Shown: piece by piece, positions 35,258 to 45,341 of the stretch
Position numbering within the stretch: position 1 is the first letter of the stretch
Layout of the letters: each line of letters begins with the position of its first letter
NCBI GenBank assembly: GCA_036013505.1
Contig: CP107851.1
Coordinates: 744,001-808,000 of the forward strand
Source of the DNA: Streptomyces sp. NBC_00510
Lineage (GTDB): Bacteria > Actinomycetota > Actinomycetes > Streptomycetales > Streptomycetaceae
Direction: 5' to 3'
Length of the DNA: 64,000 bases
Notes under the pieces: model-generated
The model's input: only the letters and a program-made list of their open reading frames with translations
Databases searched by the model: none
Told to the model about the DNA's origin: nothing
Made by a program: the position numbers and the translations under genes

Positions 35258-35275
35258 GCATACGTCGGCGATACG
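35258..35275 (-). promoter_or_regulatory. 11-base direct repeat in the response-regulator promoter
   Basis: On the minus strand CGTATCG and CGTATGC with starts 11 bases apart. It lies 10 bases before a TAGGCT -10 element (35286-35291), where OmpR-type activators usually bind, and matches the site before the vanZ-like gene. Confidence 0.65.
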
Positions 35276-35285
35276 TCGTGGTGCT

Positions 35286-35291
35286 TAGGCT
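35286..35291 (+). promoter_or_regulatory. -10 element of a likely leaderless transcript
   Basis: TAGGCT ends 6 bases before ATG 35298. No Shine-Dalgarno sequence is present, so the response-regulator mRNA probably begins at or next to the start codon. Confidence 0.6.
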
Positions 35292-35297
35292 TCGGGC

Positions 35298-35969
35298 ATG
35301 CGCGTACTGATCGTGGAGGACGAGCCCTACCTGGCGGAAGCCGTCCGTGACGGTCTGCGGCTGGAGGCGATCGCCGCCGACATCGCCGGTGACGGCGACT
35401 CCGCCCTGGAACTGCTCGGCGTCCACTCCTACGACCTCGCGGTCCTCGACCGCGACATCCCCGGCCCCTCCGGCGACGAGGTCGCGCGGCGCATCGTCGC
35501 CTCCGGCAGCGGCATCCCGATCCTCATGCTCACCGCCGCCGACCGGATCGACGACAAGGCTTCCGGGTTCGGGCTCGGCGCCGACGACTACCTCACCAAA
35601 CCGTTCGAGCTGCGGGAGCTCGTCCTGCGGCTGAGGGCGCTCGACCGCAGACGCGCGTACGCCCGGCCCCCGGTCCGCGAGATCGCGGGCCTGCGGCTCG
35701 ACCCCTTCCGCCGGGAGGTCTTCCGCGACGCACGCTACGTCGCGCTCACCCGCAAGCAATTCGCCGTGCTGGAAGTCCTCGTCGCCGCCGAAGGCGGGGT
35801 CGTCAGCGCCGAAGAGCTACTGGAACGGGCCTGGGACGAGAACGCCGACCCCCTCACCAACGCCGTGCGCATCACCGTCTCCGCGCTGCGCAAACGACTC
35901 GGCGAACCATGGATCATCGCCACGGTGCCCGGCGTCGGCTACCGGATCGACGCCGGGACTCGTGCGTAG
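35298..35969 (+). CDS. Orphan OmpR/PhoB-family response regulator
   Basis: A 223-residue two-domain regulator. Receiver: Glu7-Asp8, phospho-Asp51, Thr in LTAAD, and TKPFELREL. C-terminal winged helix: LTRKQFAVLEVLVAAEGGVVSAEELLERAWDENADPLTNAVRITVSALRKRLG, then VPGVGYRI. It is like regulators that pair with VanS- or PrrB-type kinases, but no histidine kinase follows: a convergent aldo/keto reductase begins 75 bases on. It follows the vanZ-like gene and probably activates it and itself through the direct-repeat sites. The missing kinase is either elsewhere or lost. Confidence 0.93.
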   Translation: MRVLIVEDEPYLAEAVRDGLRLEAIAADIAGDGDSALELLGVHSYDLAVLDRDIPGPSGDEVARRIVASGSGIPILMLTAADRIDDKASGFGLGADDYLTKPFELRELVLRLRALDRRRAYARPPVREIAGLRLDPFRREVFRDARYVALTRKQFAVLEVLVAAEGGVVSAEELLERAWDENADPLTNAVRITVSALRKRLGEPWIIATVPGVGYRIDAGTRA

Positions 35970-36005
35970 ACGCCCAGGGAGCGGCGCCCGGCTCCGGCGA
36001 ACCGG

Positions 36006-36030
36006 GGCACCGGGACGCGCGGCCGGTGCC
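36006..36030. terminator. Hairpin between convergent genes
   Basis: Perfect 8-base arms GGCACCGG and CCGGTGCC with a 9-base loop, between the response-regulator and aldo/keto reductase genes. Confidence 0.6.
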
Positions 36031-36044
36031 GAGGCGGCGGACGG

Positions 36045-37088
36045 TCAGGCCAGGTTGCCCGCCGGGATCCGGGTCGGGGCGAACCACTGCTGGATCCAGT
36101 TCGGGTAGGCGAGCGGCGGCCGGCTGGCCTCGTCGAGCTCGGCGAGATCCTGCTCGGTCAGCGTCAGGCCGACGGCGGCGACGTTGTCCGCGAGTTGCTC
36201 CACCGTGCGGACGCCGACGATCACGCTGGTGACGGCGCGCTGCGCCAGCAGCCAGGCCAGGGCCACCCGGGCCGGGCCGACCTCGTGCCGCGCGGCGACG
36301 CCCCGGACCACGTCGAGCACGGCGAAGCCCCGCTCCTCGTCGAACGGTACGAAGTCGAAGCCGTTCCGGGCCCGGCGGGAGTCCGGTTCCGTGGTCACCC
36401 CGCCGCGGTCGAACTTGCCGGTCAGGAATCCGCCGGCCAACGGCTGCCACACCGTCAGGCCCAGCCCCGAGTCCTCGGCCTGGGGCACCAGGTCACGCTC
36501 GGCATCGCGGGCCACCAGGGAGTAGTGCGTCTGGTTGGCGACGAACGCCGCCCGGTCGTGCAGTGCGGAGATGCCCAGCGCCTTGCTGATCTGCCAGGCG
36601 GCCAGGTTGGAGCAGCCGATGTAGCGGACCTTGCCCTGGCGTACCGCGTCGTCGAGGGCGCTCAGCGTCTCCTCCAGCGGCGTCACATGGTCGTAGTTGT
36701 GGATCTGGTAGAGGTCGATGTAGTCGGTCCCCAGCCGGCGCAGGCTGTCCTCCAGGGCCCGCATCACGTGCAGACGCGACAGGCCCTGGTCGTTGGGCCC
36801 CGGCCCGACCGGAGCGAGGAGCTTGGTCGCCAGCACGACATCCCGCCGGCGCCGCCCGACCGCCCGGCCCAGCAGTTCCTCGCTCTCCCCGTCGGCGTAG
36901 ACGTCCGCGGTGTCCAGGAAGTTGATCCCGGCGTCCAGCGCCGCGCCGACCACCCGGTCCACGTCCTGCTGCCCCAGTGCCCCATGGGGGCCGTACACCG
37001 GGTGGTCCTTGCCGCCGAACGTCATCGCGCCCAGGGAGATCTCGGAGACCCAGACCCCAGTGCGTCCCAGCAGACGATATTTCACCAC
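36045..37088 (-). CDS. Aldo/keto reductase
   Basis: A 347-residue AKR TIM-barrel enzyme. The tetrad is visible: Asp in FLDTADVYADGESEELLG, Tyr of the same segment, Lys in VLATKLLAP and His in YQIHNYD. The C-terminal NADP-binding region ends with SVIVGVRTVEQLADNV. It reduces aldehydes or ketones with NADPH. It is divergent from a TetR gene with a dyad-rich spacer, so it is probably induced by a toxic carbonyl or related ligand. Confidence 0.93.
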   Translation of the reverse strand: MVKYRLLGRTGVWVSEISLGAMTFGGKDHPVYGPHGALGQQDVDRVVGAALDAGINFLDTADVYADGESEELLGRAVGRRRRDVVLATKLLAPVGPGPNDQGLSRLHVMRALEDSLRRLGTDYIDLYQIHNYDHVTPLEETLSALDDAVRQGKVRYIGCSNLAAWQISKALGISALHDRAAFVANQTHYSLVARDAERDLVPQAEDSGLGLTVWQPLAGGFLTGKFDRGGVTTEPDSRRARNGFDFVPFDEERGFAVLDVVRGVAARHEVGPARVALAWLLAQRAVTSVIVGVRTVEQLADNVAAVGLTLTEQDLAELDEASRPPLAYPNWIQQWFAPTRIPAGNLA

Positions 37089-37159
37089 TCACTCCTCATC
37101 GCACACATGCTTGCTCGCGCAGGCGACCGGGGCGCCCCCCAGCCTTTCCGGTCGCTGCA

Positions 37160-37202
37160 TCCGGACATCGCGTCCGGAAATTACGCTACACGATGTCCGG
37201 AC
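37160..37202. promoter_or_regulatory. Paired operators between AKR and tetR
   Basis: 37160-37178 is TCCGGAC-5-GTCCGGA and 37195-37202 is GTCCGGAC. In addition CCGGACATCG (37161-37170) is the exact inverse of 37191-37200. A TAGCGT (minus strand) lies between them and TAATGT (plus strand) lies just beyond, suitable as -10 elements for the two genes. Confidence 0.7.
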
Positions 37203-37262
37203 GCGGTGTAATGTGACGTTCGCTGCCGGGCCTCCGGCCCGCGACGACCCCAGGATCAGGAC

Positions 37263-37883
37263 ATGCCCTCGATCACCCGACGCCGCACCGCCAAGGTCGG
37301 CCGCCCCACCTCGGCCGAGGGGGACGTCCTGGACGCCACCCAGCGCCTGCTGGCAGGCGGCGCGAACTTCACCGAACTGGGCGTGCAGCAGATCTGCACC
37401 GAGGCCGGGGTCGCCCGCTCGACCTTCTACAGCCACTTCCGCGACAAGGTCGACCTGCTGCTGCGCCTGGCCGGCCGGCTCATGGCCTCGTCCTTCGACC
37501 TCACCTCGGCCTGGCAGCCCTCGGCCGGCGTCGAAGGCCTCGAGGAGGCCTTCCTGCACGTCATCAAGGTCTACCGCCGGCACGCCGCCGTCCGGCGGGC
37601 TCTCGCCGAGGTCGCCACCTACGACACGGCCGTGCGCGACTACTTCACCGCCGAACTCCACCAGTTCACCGACTGGACCATCAAGATCCTCCGCGACGAA
37701 CAGGAGGCCGGCCGCACCCCTGCCGACCTCGACCCCGTCAGCGCCACCCGGATCATCGTCACCGGCGGCGAACGCGCCCTGACCGACCAGGTCACCACCG
37801 GCGAGCCCGCCGGCGACCCCGCGTTCGCCCGCGAACTGGCACGCACCTGGTGGCACGGCATCTACCGCCGCCCCATGAGCTAG
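37263..37883 (+). CDS. TetR-family repressor
   Basis: A 206-residue TetR protein. The helix-turn-helix (about residues 20-65) reads VLDATQRLLAGGANFTELGVQQICTEAGVARSTFYSHFRDKVDLLLRL; the remaining helices form the ligand domain. It is divergent from the aldo/keto reductase gene, with paired dyads between, and most likely represses it and itself. The ligand is unknown. Confidence 0.93.
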   Translation: MPSITRRRTAKVGRPTSAEGDVLDATQRLLAGGANFTELGVQQICTEAGVARSTFYSHFRDKVDLLLRLAGRLMASSFDLTSAWQPSAGVEGLEEAFLHVIKVYRRHAAVRRALAEVATYDTAVRDYFTAELHQFTDWTIKILRDEQEAGRTPADLDPVSATRIIVTGGERALTDQVTTGEPAGDPAFARELARTWWHGIYRRPMS

Positions 37884-37936
37884 TGCCCACGGGGCCTGCG
37901 CAGCCCGTCGACGGTACTAGGGTGGGCAATGGAGGT

Positions 37937-37947
37937 CTGTGACACAG
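37937..37947. promoter_or_regulatory. Small dyad upstream of the LytTR regulator
   Basis: CTGTG-A-CACAG, an 11-base perfect dyad about 130 bases before the GAF-LytTR start. It is a candidate regulatory site only. Confidence 0.35.
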
Positions 37948-38077
37948 CCCGGAACGAGCAGGGAGACCCGCGACGCGGTAGGCGGTCCGACACAGGCCCG
38001 GCCGCCACGGACGGTGACCGGCCCGGACCGCGGGCACCCGCCGGGCATTGGGGATGGACCAAGGGCGGTTCTGAACC

Positions 38078-39472
38078 ATGAGAAGCACACATCGGCTTGA
38101 GCCCAACTCGCCGAACCTCGGCGGCGGCCCCGTGCTCGCGGCGTGGGAACGGTTCGTGCAGGGCGAGGATCACGTCCCCGGTATCCGGCCCCTGGTGGCG
38201 ATCTCCTGGCAGCGCTGCCGGGAGCAGTACCGAGTCGATCCCCATCTCACGAAGGCTCCGGTGGCCGTCGCGAAGCCCGACCACACGCCCGAGCACGACG
38301 TGGTCTTCGCCGAGCTGGGCTTTCGCGCCGCCGCCGTGACACATGAAGTGGGCAACCTCGGTGGGCTCGTCACCGTCGCCGACGCCACCGGCCGGATCCT
38401 GGCCGCGTGGGGCGACCGCGCCACGCTTGCCCGGGCCGACGACTGCAATCTGGCGCCCTCGTTCTGCTGGTCCGAGTGCGCGGTCGGCACGAACGGCATG
38501 GGCACGGCGCTCGAGGCGCACGGCCCGGTGCCGATCAGGGGCGCGGAGCACTGGTGCCAGGCGTTCCACGACTGGGTGTGCGCGGGCATCGCGGTGCGTG
38601 ACGTGGTGACCAGGGAACCGATCGCGGTCCTGAACGTCTCCTTCTGGCGCAGCGGGCTTCCCGCGGCCGCCGAAAGCTGGCTGGCGAGCGCGGTCACCAT
38701 GACCCGGTACCCGCTCAAGAGGCGCGCCCGGGACAGCGGCGCGGAGTTGGTCGCGGCCTACACCCAGGCCAGGGGGACGTCCGGTGCGGCGCTCGCCGCC
38801 GTGGACACCGCGGGCAAGGTGGTGATCGCCGACGACATGGCGAGCGTGCTCCTGGGCGTCCCTGCGTACACCCCGGCGATCGACCCCACCCTGCGATGGA
38901 ACCCCGGTCTACCGGAATTCATCGCGGCCGCCCGGTATGCCAGCAGGCAAGGGGCCCACGATCCCGACTGGGTCGGCTCGACGCAGATCTTCGCCCACCT
39001 GACCGACGAGCCGACGACGATCACCATCCGACCCGTCTTCTCCTCCGGGCACCTGATCGGGAACCTGGTTCTGTTCGGGCTTTCCGACGGGGCGCGGCTG
39101 CCCCGGGGGGAGGGGTCCTCGCATCCTCGGGTGCCGCCACGCCGAGTGGTCGCGACGCGCGACAACCGGATGGTGCTGCTGCGACTGCCGGAAGTCTCCT
39201 TCGCCGAATCGCACGGAAACGACGTGTGGCTCTCCACCGATCAGGGTCGATTGCGAGCCGCCTCGCTGAGCCTGGACCAGCTCGACAGTGATCTGGCGGA
39301 TGTCGGTTTCCTGCGGGTGCACCGCCGCTACGTGGTCAATCTGAGCCGCATCCGGGAGGTCGAGCGCGGACTCAAGGGCGAGCTGTCCCTGGTCATGGAC
39401 GACCGGACGAACGAGATGGTGCCGGTGTCCCGGCGGAACACGCCGGCCGTGCGTCGCGCGCTGAACATCTGA
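38078..39472 (+). CDS. GAF-LytTR transcriptional regulator
   Basis: A 464-residue regulator with an unusual order of domains. The N-terminal part (about residues 20-215) resembles the sensor part of AcoR-type regulators, with AVSW-like entry LVAISWQRCREQYRVDP, then a GAF domain (GLVTVADATGRILAAWGD, FCWSECAVGTNGMGTAL, WCQAFHDWVCAGIAVRD). Residues about 350-464 are a LytTR DNA-binding domain: VSFAESHGNDVWLSTDQGRLRA, FLRVHRRYVVNLSRIREVERG. The AAA+ domain that AcoR proteins carry is missing and is replaced by LytTR, so it would act with ordinary sigma factors. It lies 36 bases before katG on the same strand and may also drive the PQQ genes. Confidence 0.87.
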   Translation: MRSTHRLEPNSPNLGGGPVLAAWERFVQGEDHVPGIRPLVAISWQRCREQYRVDPHLTKAPVAVAKPDHTPEHDVVFAELGFRAAAVTHEVGNLGGLVTVADATGRILAAWGDRATLARADDCNLAPSFCWSECAVGTNGMGTALEAHGPVPIRGAEHWCQAFHDWVCAGIAVRDVVTREPIAVLNVSFWRSGLPAAAESWLASAVTMTRYPLKRRARDSGAELVAAYTQARGTSGAALAAVDTAGKVVIADDMASVLLGVPAYTPAIDPTLRWNPGLPEFIAAARYASRQGAHDPDWVGSTQIFAHLTDEPTTITIRPVFSSGHLIGNLVLFGLSDGARLPRGEGSSHPRVPPRRVVATRDNRMVLLRLPEVSFAESHGNDVWLSTDQGRLRAASLSLDQLDSDLADVGFLRVHRRYVVNLSRIREVERGLKGELSLVMDDRTNEMVPVSRRNTPAVRRALNI

Positions 39473-41746
<2,274 letters not shown>

Positions 41747-41910
41747 TCCTCCCAACGGTGGCACATGGGGGACGAACGGTAGCCGGTCGCGGGCGAACGG
41801 CATAAGCCGGCCCGCATTCGCGCTCACCCTTGTCGGTGTGATCCATACGGCGTAGCGTGCTTATTGGGTAGCAAATTGTCCGCTTTTCGGTGCAATTCAA
41901 TCCACCCGCG

Positions 41911-41931
41911 CCGAATTCCACGTCAATTCGG
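41911..41931. promoter_or_regulatory. 7-7-7 dyad in the PQQ-operon promoter region
   Basis: CCGAATT and AATTCGG flank 7 bases in an unusually AT-rich stretch between katG and the first PQQ-block gene. It starts 44 bases before GTG 41955, a plausible operator or promoter-proximal site. Confidence 0.5.
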
Positions 41932-41954
41932 AGAACATTTTCGAAGGAAGGTGT

Positions 41955-42488
41955 GTGACCGGCCGCGAAGCACCGCCGCCGGCGGAAGTGGACACAGCGA
42001 TTCGGCATGAGGAGAGTGAAGCCCCGATGACGACCATGCAGGAGCGATCCGACCTGCTGGACAAGATCGGGTTGGCCGAACAGAACAAAGCAGCGCTGGG
42101 TCAAGTGCTGGGAACCGGGAGCATCGGGTATGCCGCCGAGAAACCGGACGGCACCATGCAGGCCACCATTCGGATCCACCCGGATGAGCTGATCTGGGAT
42201 CCATCGATTCTGGTCATGCCCCATGGAGGCGATATCGAGCTCGAGCTCATCAATGACGACCTGAACACGCACTGCGCGCTCCTGCCGAGCAATGGCGACC
42301 GGAAGTTCATCTGGCTGGTGAACCATTCGCGCGGACGGGCGACCCTCAACCTCGACGGACCGGGCTACTACTGGTACTGCTCGCCCACGGGCAACGACGA
42401 GGGCCGGGGGTTGACCGGGGCCATCGTCGTCCTGGGGGAGGCTCCGCCGGAGGCTCGCCTCGACCGCCCCGAGCAACCGCGGCCGTAG
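41955..42488 (+). CDS. PQQ-associated cupredoxin-like protein (MSMEG_3727-type)
   Basis: A protein of 177 residues from GTG 41955 or 153 from ATG 42027. After a helical N-terminus it has a cupredoxin-like barrel: IRIHPDELIWDPSILVMPHGGDIELELIND, NTHCALLPSNGD and GYYWYCSPTGNDEGRGLTGAIVVLG. It resembles the family named PQQ-associated protein, MSMEG_3727 type, known beside PQQ dehydrogenases of actinomycetes. In plastocyanin-type proteins the last loop has Cys, His and Met ligands; here Cys is kept but His is Asn and Met is Leu, so a type 1 copper site is unlikely. No signal peptide is visible. It precedes the dehydrogenase by 13 bases and may be its docking partner or electron relay. Confidence 0.78.
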   Translation: MTGREAPPPAEVDTAIRHEESEAPMTTMQERSDLLDKIGLAEQNKAALGQVLGTGSIGYAAEKPDGTMQATIRIHPDELIWDPSILVMPHGGDIELELINDDLNTHCALLPSNGDRKFIWLVNHSRGRATLNLDGPGYYWYCSPTGNDEGRGLTGAIVVLGEAPPEARLDRPEQPRP

Positions 42489-42501
42489 GAAGGAGGAGGA
42501 G

Positions 42502-44202
42502 ATGTCCCTCGACTACGTGGATGCGGGTGAGGCCGTCGACCAGGGGTTGCTGAGCGGCAAGGTCGCGGGCGGGGAGGTCGCGCCGCCGGTGGTGGCCGGC
42601 GTCGATTACGAGCGCCTACTCAACGCCCGCCAGGAGCCGCACAACTGGCTCACCTACTACGGCGCCTACAACGGGCAGCGGTACAGCCCGCTGGACCAGA
42701 TCAACACGGAGAGCGTCAAGCGCGTCGTCCCCGCATGGGTCTTCCAGGCCGGCACGACCGGACTGATCGCGGGCGCGTCGACGTACTCGTTCGAGGCCGC
42801 TCCGATCGTCGTCGACGGGATCATGTTCCTGTCCGGCTGGGACGGCTGGGTCTGGGCCCTCGACGCGAAGACCGGTGTGGAGATCTGGCGGTACAAGCAC
42901 GCGGTCCCCTTCGACGTGTCCTTGTGCTGCGGGAACGTGAACCGCGGGGTCGCCGTGGCCCAGGGGAAGGTCTTCTCCGTCACGCCGAACGCCCGTCTGA
43001 TCGCACTCGACGCCACCACCGGAAAGCGGGTCTGGGACAAGACCTACGGTGACGTACGGGCCGGGGAGAGCGCCACACTCGCCCCGCTGATCGTGAAGAA
43101 CATGGTCGTCGTCGGCAGTTCCGGCGGCGAGTTCGGCGTACGCGGCCACCTCGACGCGTTCGACCTCGACACCGGCGAGCACCAGTGGCGCTGCTACACG
43201 GTGCCCAAGCCCGGGGAGCCGGGCTCGGACACCTGGCCCGCCGAGGGCGAGGCCTGGGCGCGCGGCGGGGCGAACTGCTGGGTCACCGGCACGTTCGACC
43301 CGGAGACGAACCTGCTGTACGTCGGCACCGGCAATCCGGCCCCCGACTTCGACGGAGGTGTCCGCGAGGGCGACAACCTCTTCACCGACTGCGTCATCGC
43401 CGTCGACGTCGACAGCGGTCAGATCCGCTGGCACTACCAGTGCACCCCGCACGACCTGTGGGACTACGACAGCATCGCCGAGTGCATCCTGTTCGAGCGG
43501 GGCGGGCGCAAACTGCTCGGGCACTTCGACAAGAACGGCTACTTCTTCGTCCTCGACCGCACCAACGGGGCGAGGGTCGGCATCACCCCCTTCGTGGACC
43601 GCATCACGTGGGGGGCCATCACGAGGGACGGCCGGGTGACGGCCAAGCTGTACCCGGACAAGGAGGGAGAACCCGTCCACTTCTACCCCGGTCCGGCCGG
43701 CGCCAAGGAATGGACCCACGCGGCCTACAGTCCGAAGTCCGAGCTGTTCTACGTCCCCGTCCAGGACACGGGTGCCACGGCCACCCGACGGCGCCGGGAG
43801 TTCAAGGAGAGCATCCCGTACTGGGGCGCGGGCGTTCAGGTGGACATCGAGGACATGGCGGGGTCCGTCAGCGCGTTCGACGCCGACGGCGAGGAGAAGT
43901 GGCGCTGGCGCAACGAACTGCCGATGTGCGCCTCGGTGCTGGCCACCGGGGGTGACCTGGTGTTCGCCGGTGAGCCGTCCGGCGAGTTCAACGCGCTCGA
44001 CGCCCGCACCGGGCAGGGGCTGTGGCAGTTCCAGTGCGGGAGCGGCCACCACAGCAGCCCGACCACCTACATGGTCGACGACAGGCAGTACATCGCCGTA
44101 CCGGTCGGTTGGGGCGGGTGGGCCGAGGGGTTCCTCCCCGGCATGCTCGGCGCGGGGCACGGAAGCGCCCTGATCACCTTCGCCCTCCCGGAATGGTCGT
44201 AG
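42502..44202 (+). CDS. PQQ-dependent alcohol dehydrogenase with lanthanide-type site
   Basis: A 566-residue eight-bladed propeller quinoprotein. It has the adjacent disulfide Cys142-Cys143 (SLCCGNVNRG), metal ligands Glu210 (SGGEFGVRG) and Asn278 (GTGNPAPD), and the catalytic base Asp321 in PHDLWDYDS. Two residues on is Asp323, the extra Asp that distinguishes lanthanide-dependent enzymes (XoxF, ExaF, PedH) from calcium enzymes, which have Ala there. Tryptophan-docking repeats such as GWDGWVWALDAKTG recur. There is no signal peptide and no haem-binding CXXCH, unlike typical periplasmic enzymes. It sits 13 bases after the cupredoxin-like gene with a strong AGGAAGGAGGAGG and just before pqqA. 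It oxidises a primary alcohol or aldehyde; the natural substrate is unknown. Confidence 0.93.
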   Translation: MSLDYVDAGEAVDQGLLSGKVAGGEVAPPVVAGVDYERLLNARQEPHNWLTYYGAYNGQRYSPLDQINTESVKRVVPAWVFQAGTTGLIAGASTYSFEAAPIVVDGIMFLSGWDGWVWALDAKTGVEIWRYKHAVPFDVSLCCGNVNRGVAVAQGKVFSVTPNARLIALDATTGKRVWDKTYGDVRAGESATLAPLIVKNMVVVGSSGGEFGVRGHLDAFDLDTGEHQWRCYTVPKPGEPGSDTWPAEGEAWARGGANCWVTGTFDPETNLLYVGTGNPAPDFDGGVREGDNLFTDCVIAVDVDSGQIRWHYQCTPHDLWDYDSIAECILFERGGRKLLGHFDKNGYFFVLDRTNGARVGITPFVDRITWGAITRDGRVTAKLYPDKEGEPVHFYPGPAGAKEWTHAAYSPKSELFYVPVQDTGATATRRRREFKESIPYWGAGVQVDIEDMAGSVSAFDADGEEKWRWRNELPMCASVLATGGDLVFAGEPSGEFNALDARTGQGLWQFQCGSGHHSSPTTYMVDDRQYIAVPVGWGGWAEGFLPGMLGAGHGSALITFALPEWS

Positions 44203-44247
44203 CGCGCGACGGAGCGCGCCGTATCCGGCCGGAGAGGAGGTGAGTCC

Positions 44248-44343
44248 ATGGAATCCCAGCTCGCTGTGTGGGAGACGCCCGAGTTCGAGGAGATCGCGGT
44301 CGCGGCCGAAGTGACCATGTACGTCGCCCGGCTGGAGGACTAG
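44248..44343 (+). CDS. pqqA: PqqA precursor peptide (31 aa)
   Basis: A 31-codon gene. The peptide reads MESQLAVWETPEFEEIAVAA followed by EVTMYVARLED. It has the invariant Glu-x-x-x-Tyr pair (Glu21 and Tyr25), whose side chains become the PQQ skeleton, and the usual W-x-x-P motif ahead of it. GGAGAGGAGG lies 7 bases before ATG. It stands between the PQQ dehydrogenase and pqqB, as in other pqq operons. PqqD and PqqE downstream would bind and cross-link it. It is easily missed because of its length. Confidence 0.95.
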   Translation: MESQLAVWETPEFEEIAVAAEVTMYVARLED

Positions 44344-44449
44344 CGGACGTGGGGCATGCCGGACCGGTTCCGGCGCCCCGACGGCTCGGGACGCCGACAG
44401 GCGGCCGGGCCGACAACGGACCCGGACATTCGACGAACGGAGTGCCGGC

Positions 44450-45337
44450 GTGTTGCTGCGAGTGCTGGGCTCGGCGGCGGGGGGCGGGTCCCCGCAGTGG
44501 AATTGCGGCTGCACGGTGTGCGCCGCGGTCCGCGCGGGGGCCGGCCCCCCGCGCACCCAGTCCTCGATCGCCGTCAGCGCCGACCGCTGCCGGTGGTTCC
44601 TCGTCAACGCCTCACCGGACCTCCGCGTCCAGTTCGAGGCCTTCCCTGGCCTGCACCCGCAGGGCGACCGTACGACGCCGCTGGAAGCGGTGCTGCTCAC
44701 CGACGCCGAGCTGGACCACACCCTGGGCCTGCTCCTGTTGCGCGAGGCCCGTGCCCTGCGGGTGTACGCCACACCGGCGGCGCACAAGACCCTGTGTGAC
44801 GGCTCGGGAATCCTGAGCACGCTCCAGCACTACTGCACCGTCGAGTGGCGGGCGGTGATCCCCGGCACCGACCTGGCTCTGGCGGACGGGCTGTCCTGCC
44901 GCGCGTTCGACGTACCCACCGCCAAACGCGCCCGGTTCGGAGCCGAAGCGGACCACGGCCGCGTCGTGGGCTACCGGCTGACCGACGAGCGCGGCGGGGG
45001 GACGCTGGTCTACCTGCCGGCCGTGCAGTCGCTGACGCCGGCGCTGTGCACGGAGCTCGAGGGCTGCGGATGCCTGCTGTTCGACGGGACCTGCTGGCGC
45101 GACGACGAGCTCGTACGGCTCGGACTGGCCGGCAAGACGGCCCGGGAGATGGGCCACCTGCCCATCGACGGCACGGACGGCAGCCTGGCCCAGCTCCCGT
45201 CGCTGGCCGCGGGGCGGACGATCTTCGTGCACGTCAACAACACCAACCCGATCCTTCTGGAGGACTCGCCCGAGCGGCACATCTTGCGGGAAAGCGGCAT
45301 AGAGGTGGCCACGGACGGCCTCGAGGTCCAGGTGTAG
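44450..45337 (+). CDS. pqqB: PqqB, metallo-beta-lactamase-fold PQQ biosynthesis protein
   Basis: A 295-residue metallo-beta-lactamase-fold protein. Landmarks are [19 protein letters not shown] at the start, [14 protein letters not shown] (metal region), [14 protein letters not shown] and [12 protein letters not shown], then [15 protein letters not shown], all typical of PqqB. It is thought to hydroxylate the cross-linked Glu-Tyr intermediate. GTG 44450 follows GGAG by 7 bases. Next gene is pqqC after four bases. Confidence 0.95.
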   Translation: MLLRVLGSAAGGGSPQWNCGCTVCAAVRAGAGPPRTQSSIAVSADRCRWFLVNASPDLRVQFEAFPGLHPQGDRTTPLEAVLLTDAELDHTLGLLLLREARALRVYATPAAHKTLCDGSGILSTLQHYCTVEWRAVIPGTDLALADGLSCRAFDVPTAKRARFGAEADHGRVVGYRLTDERGGGTLVYLPAVQSLTPALCTELEGCGCLLFDGTCWRDDELVRLGLAGKTAREMGHLPIDGTDGSLAQLPSLAAGRTIFVHVNNTNPILLEDSPERHILRESGIEVATDGLEVQV

Positions 45338-45341
45338 AACC

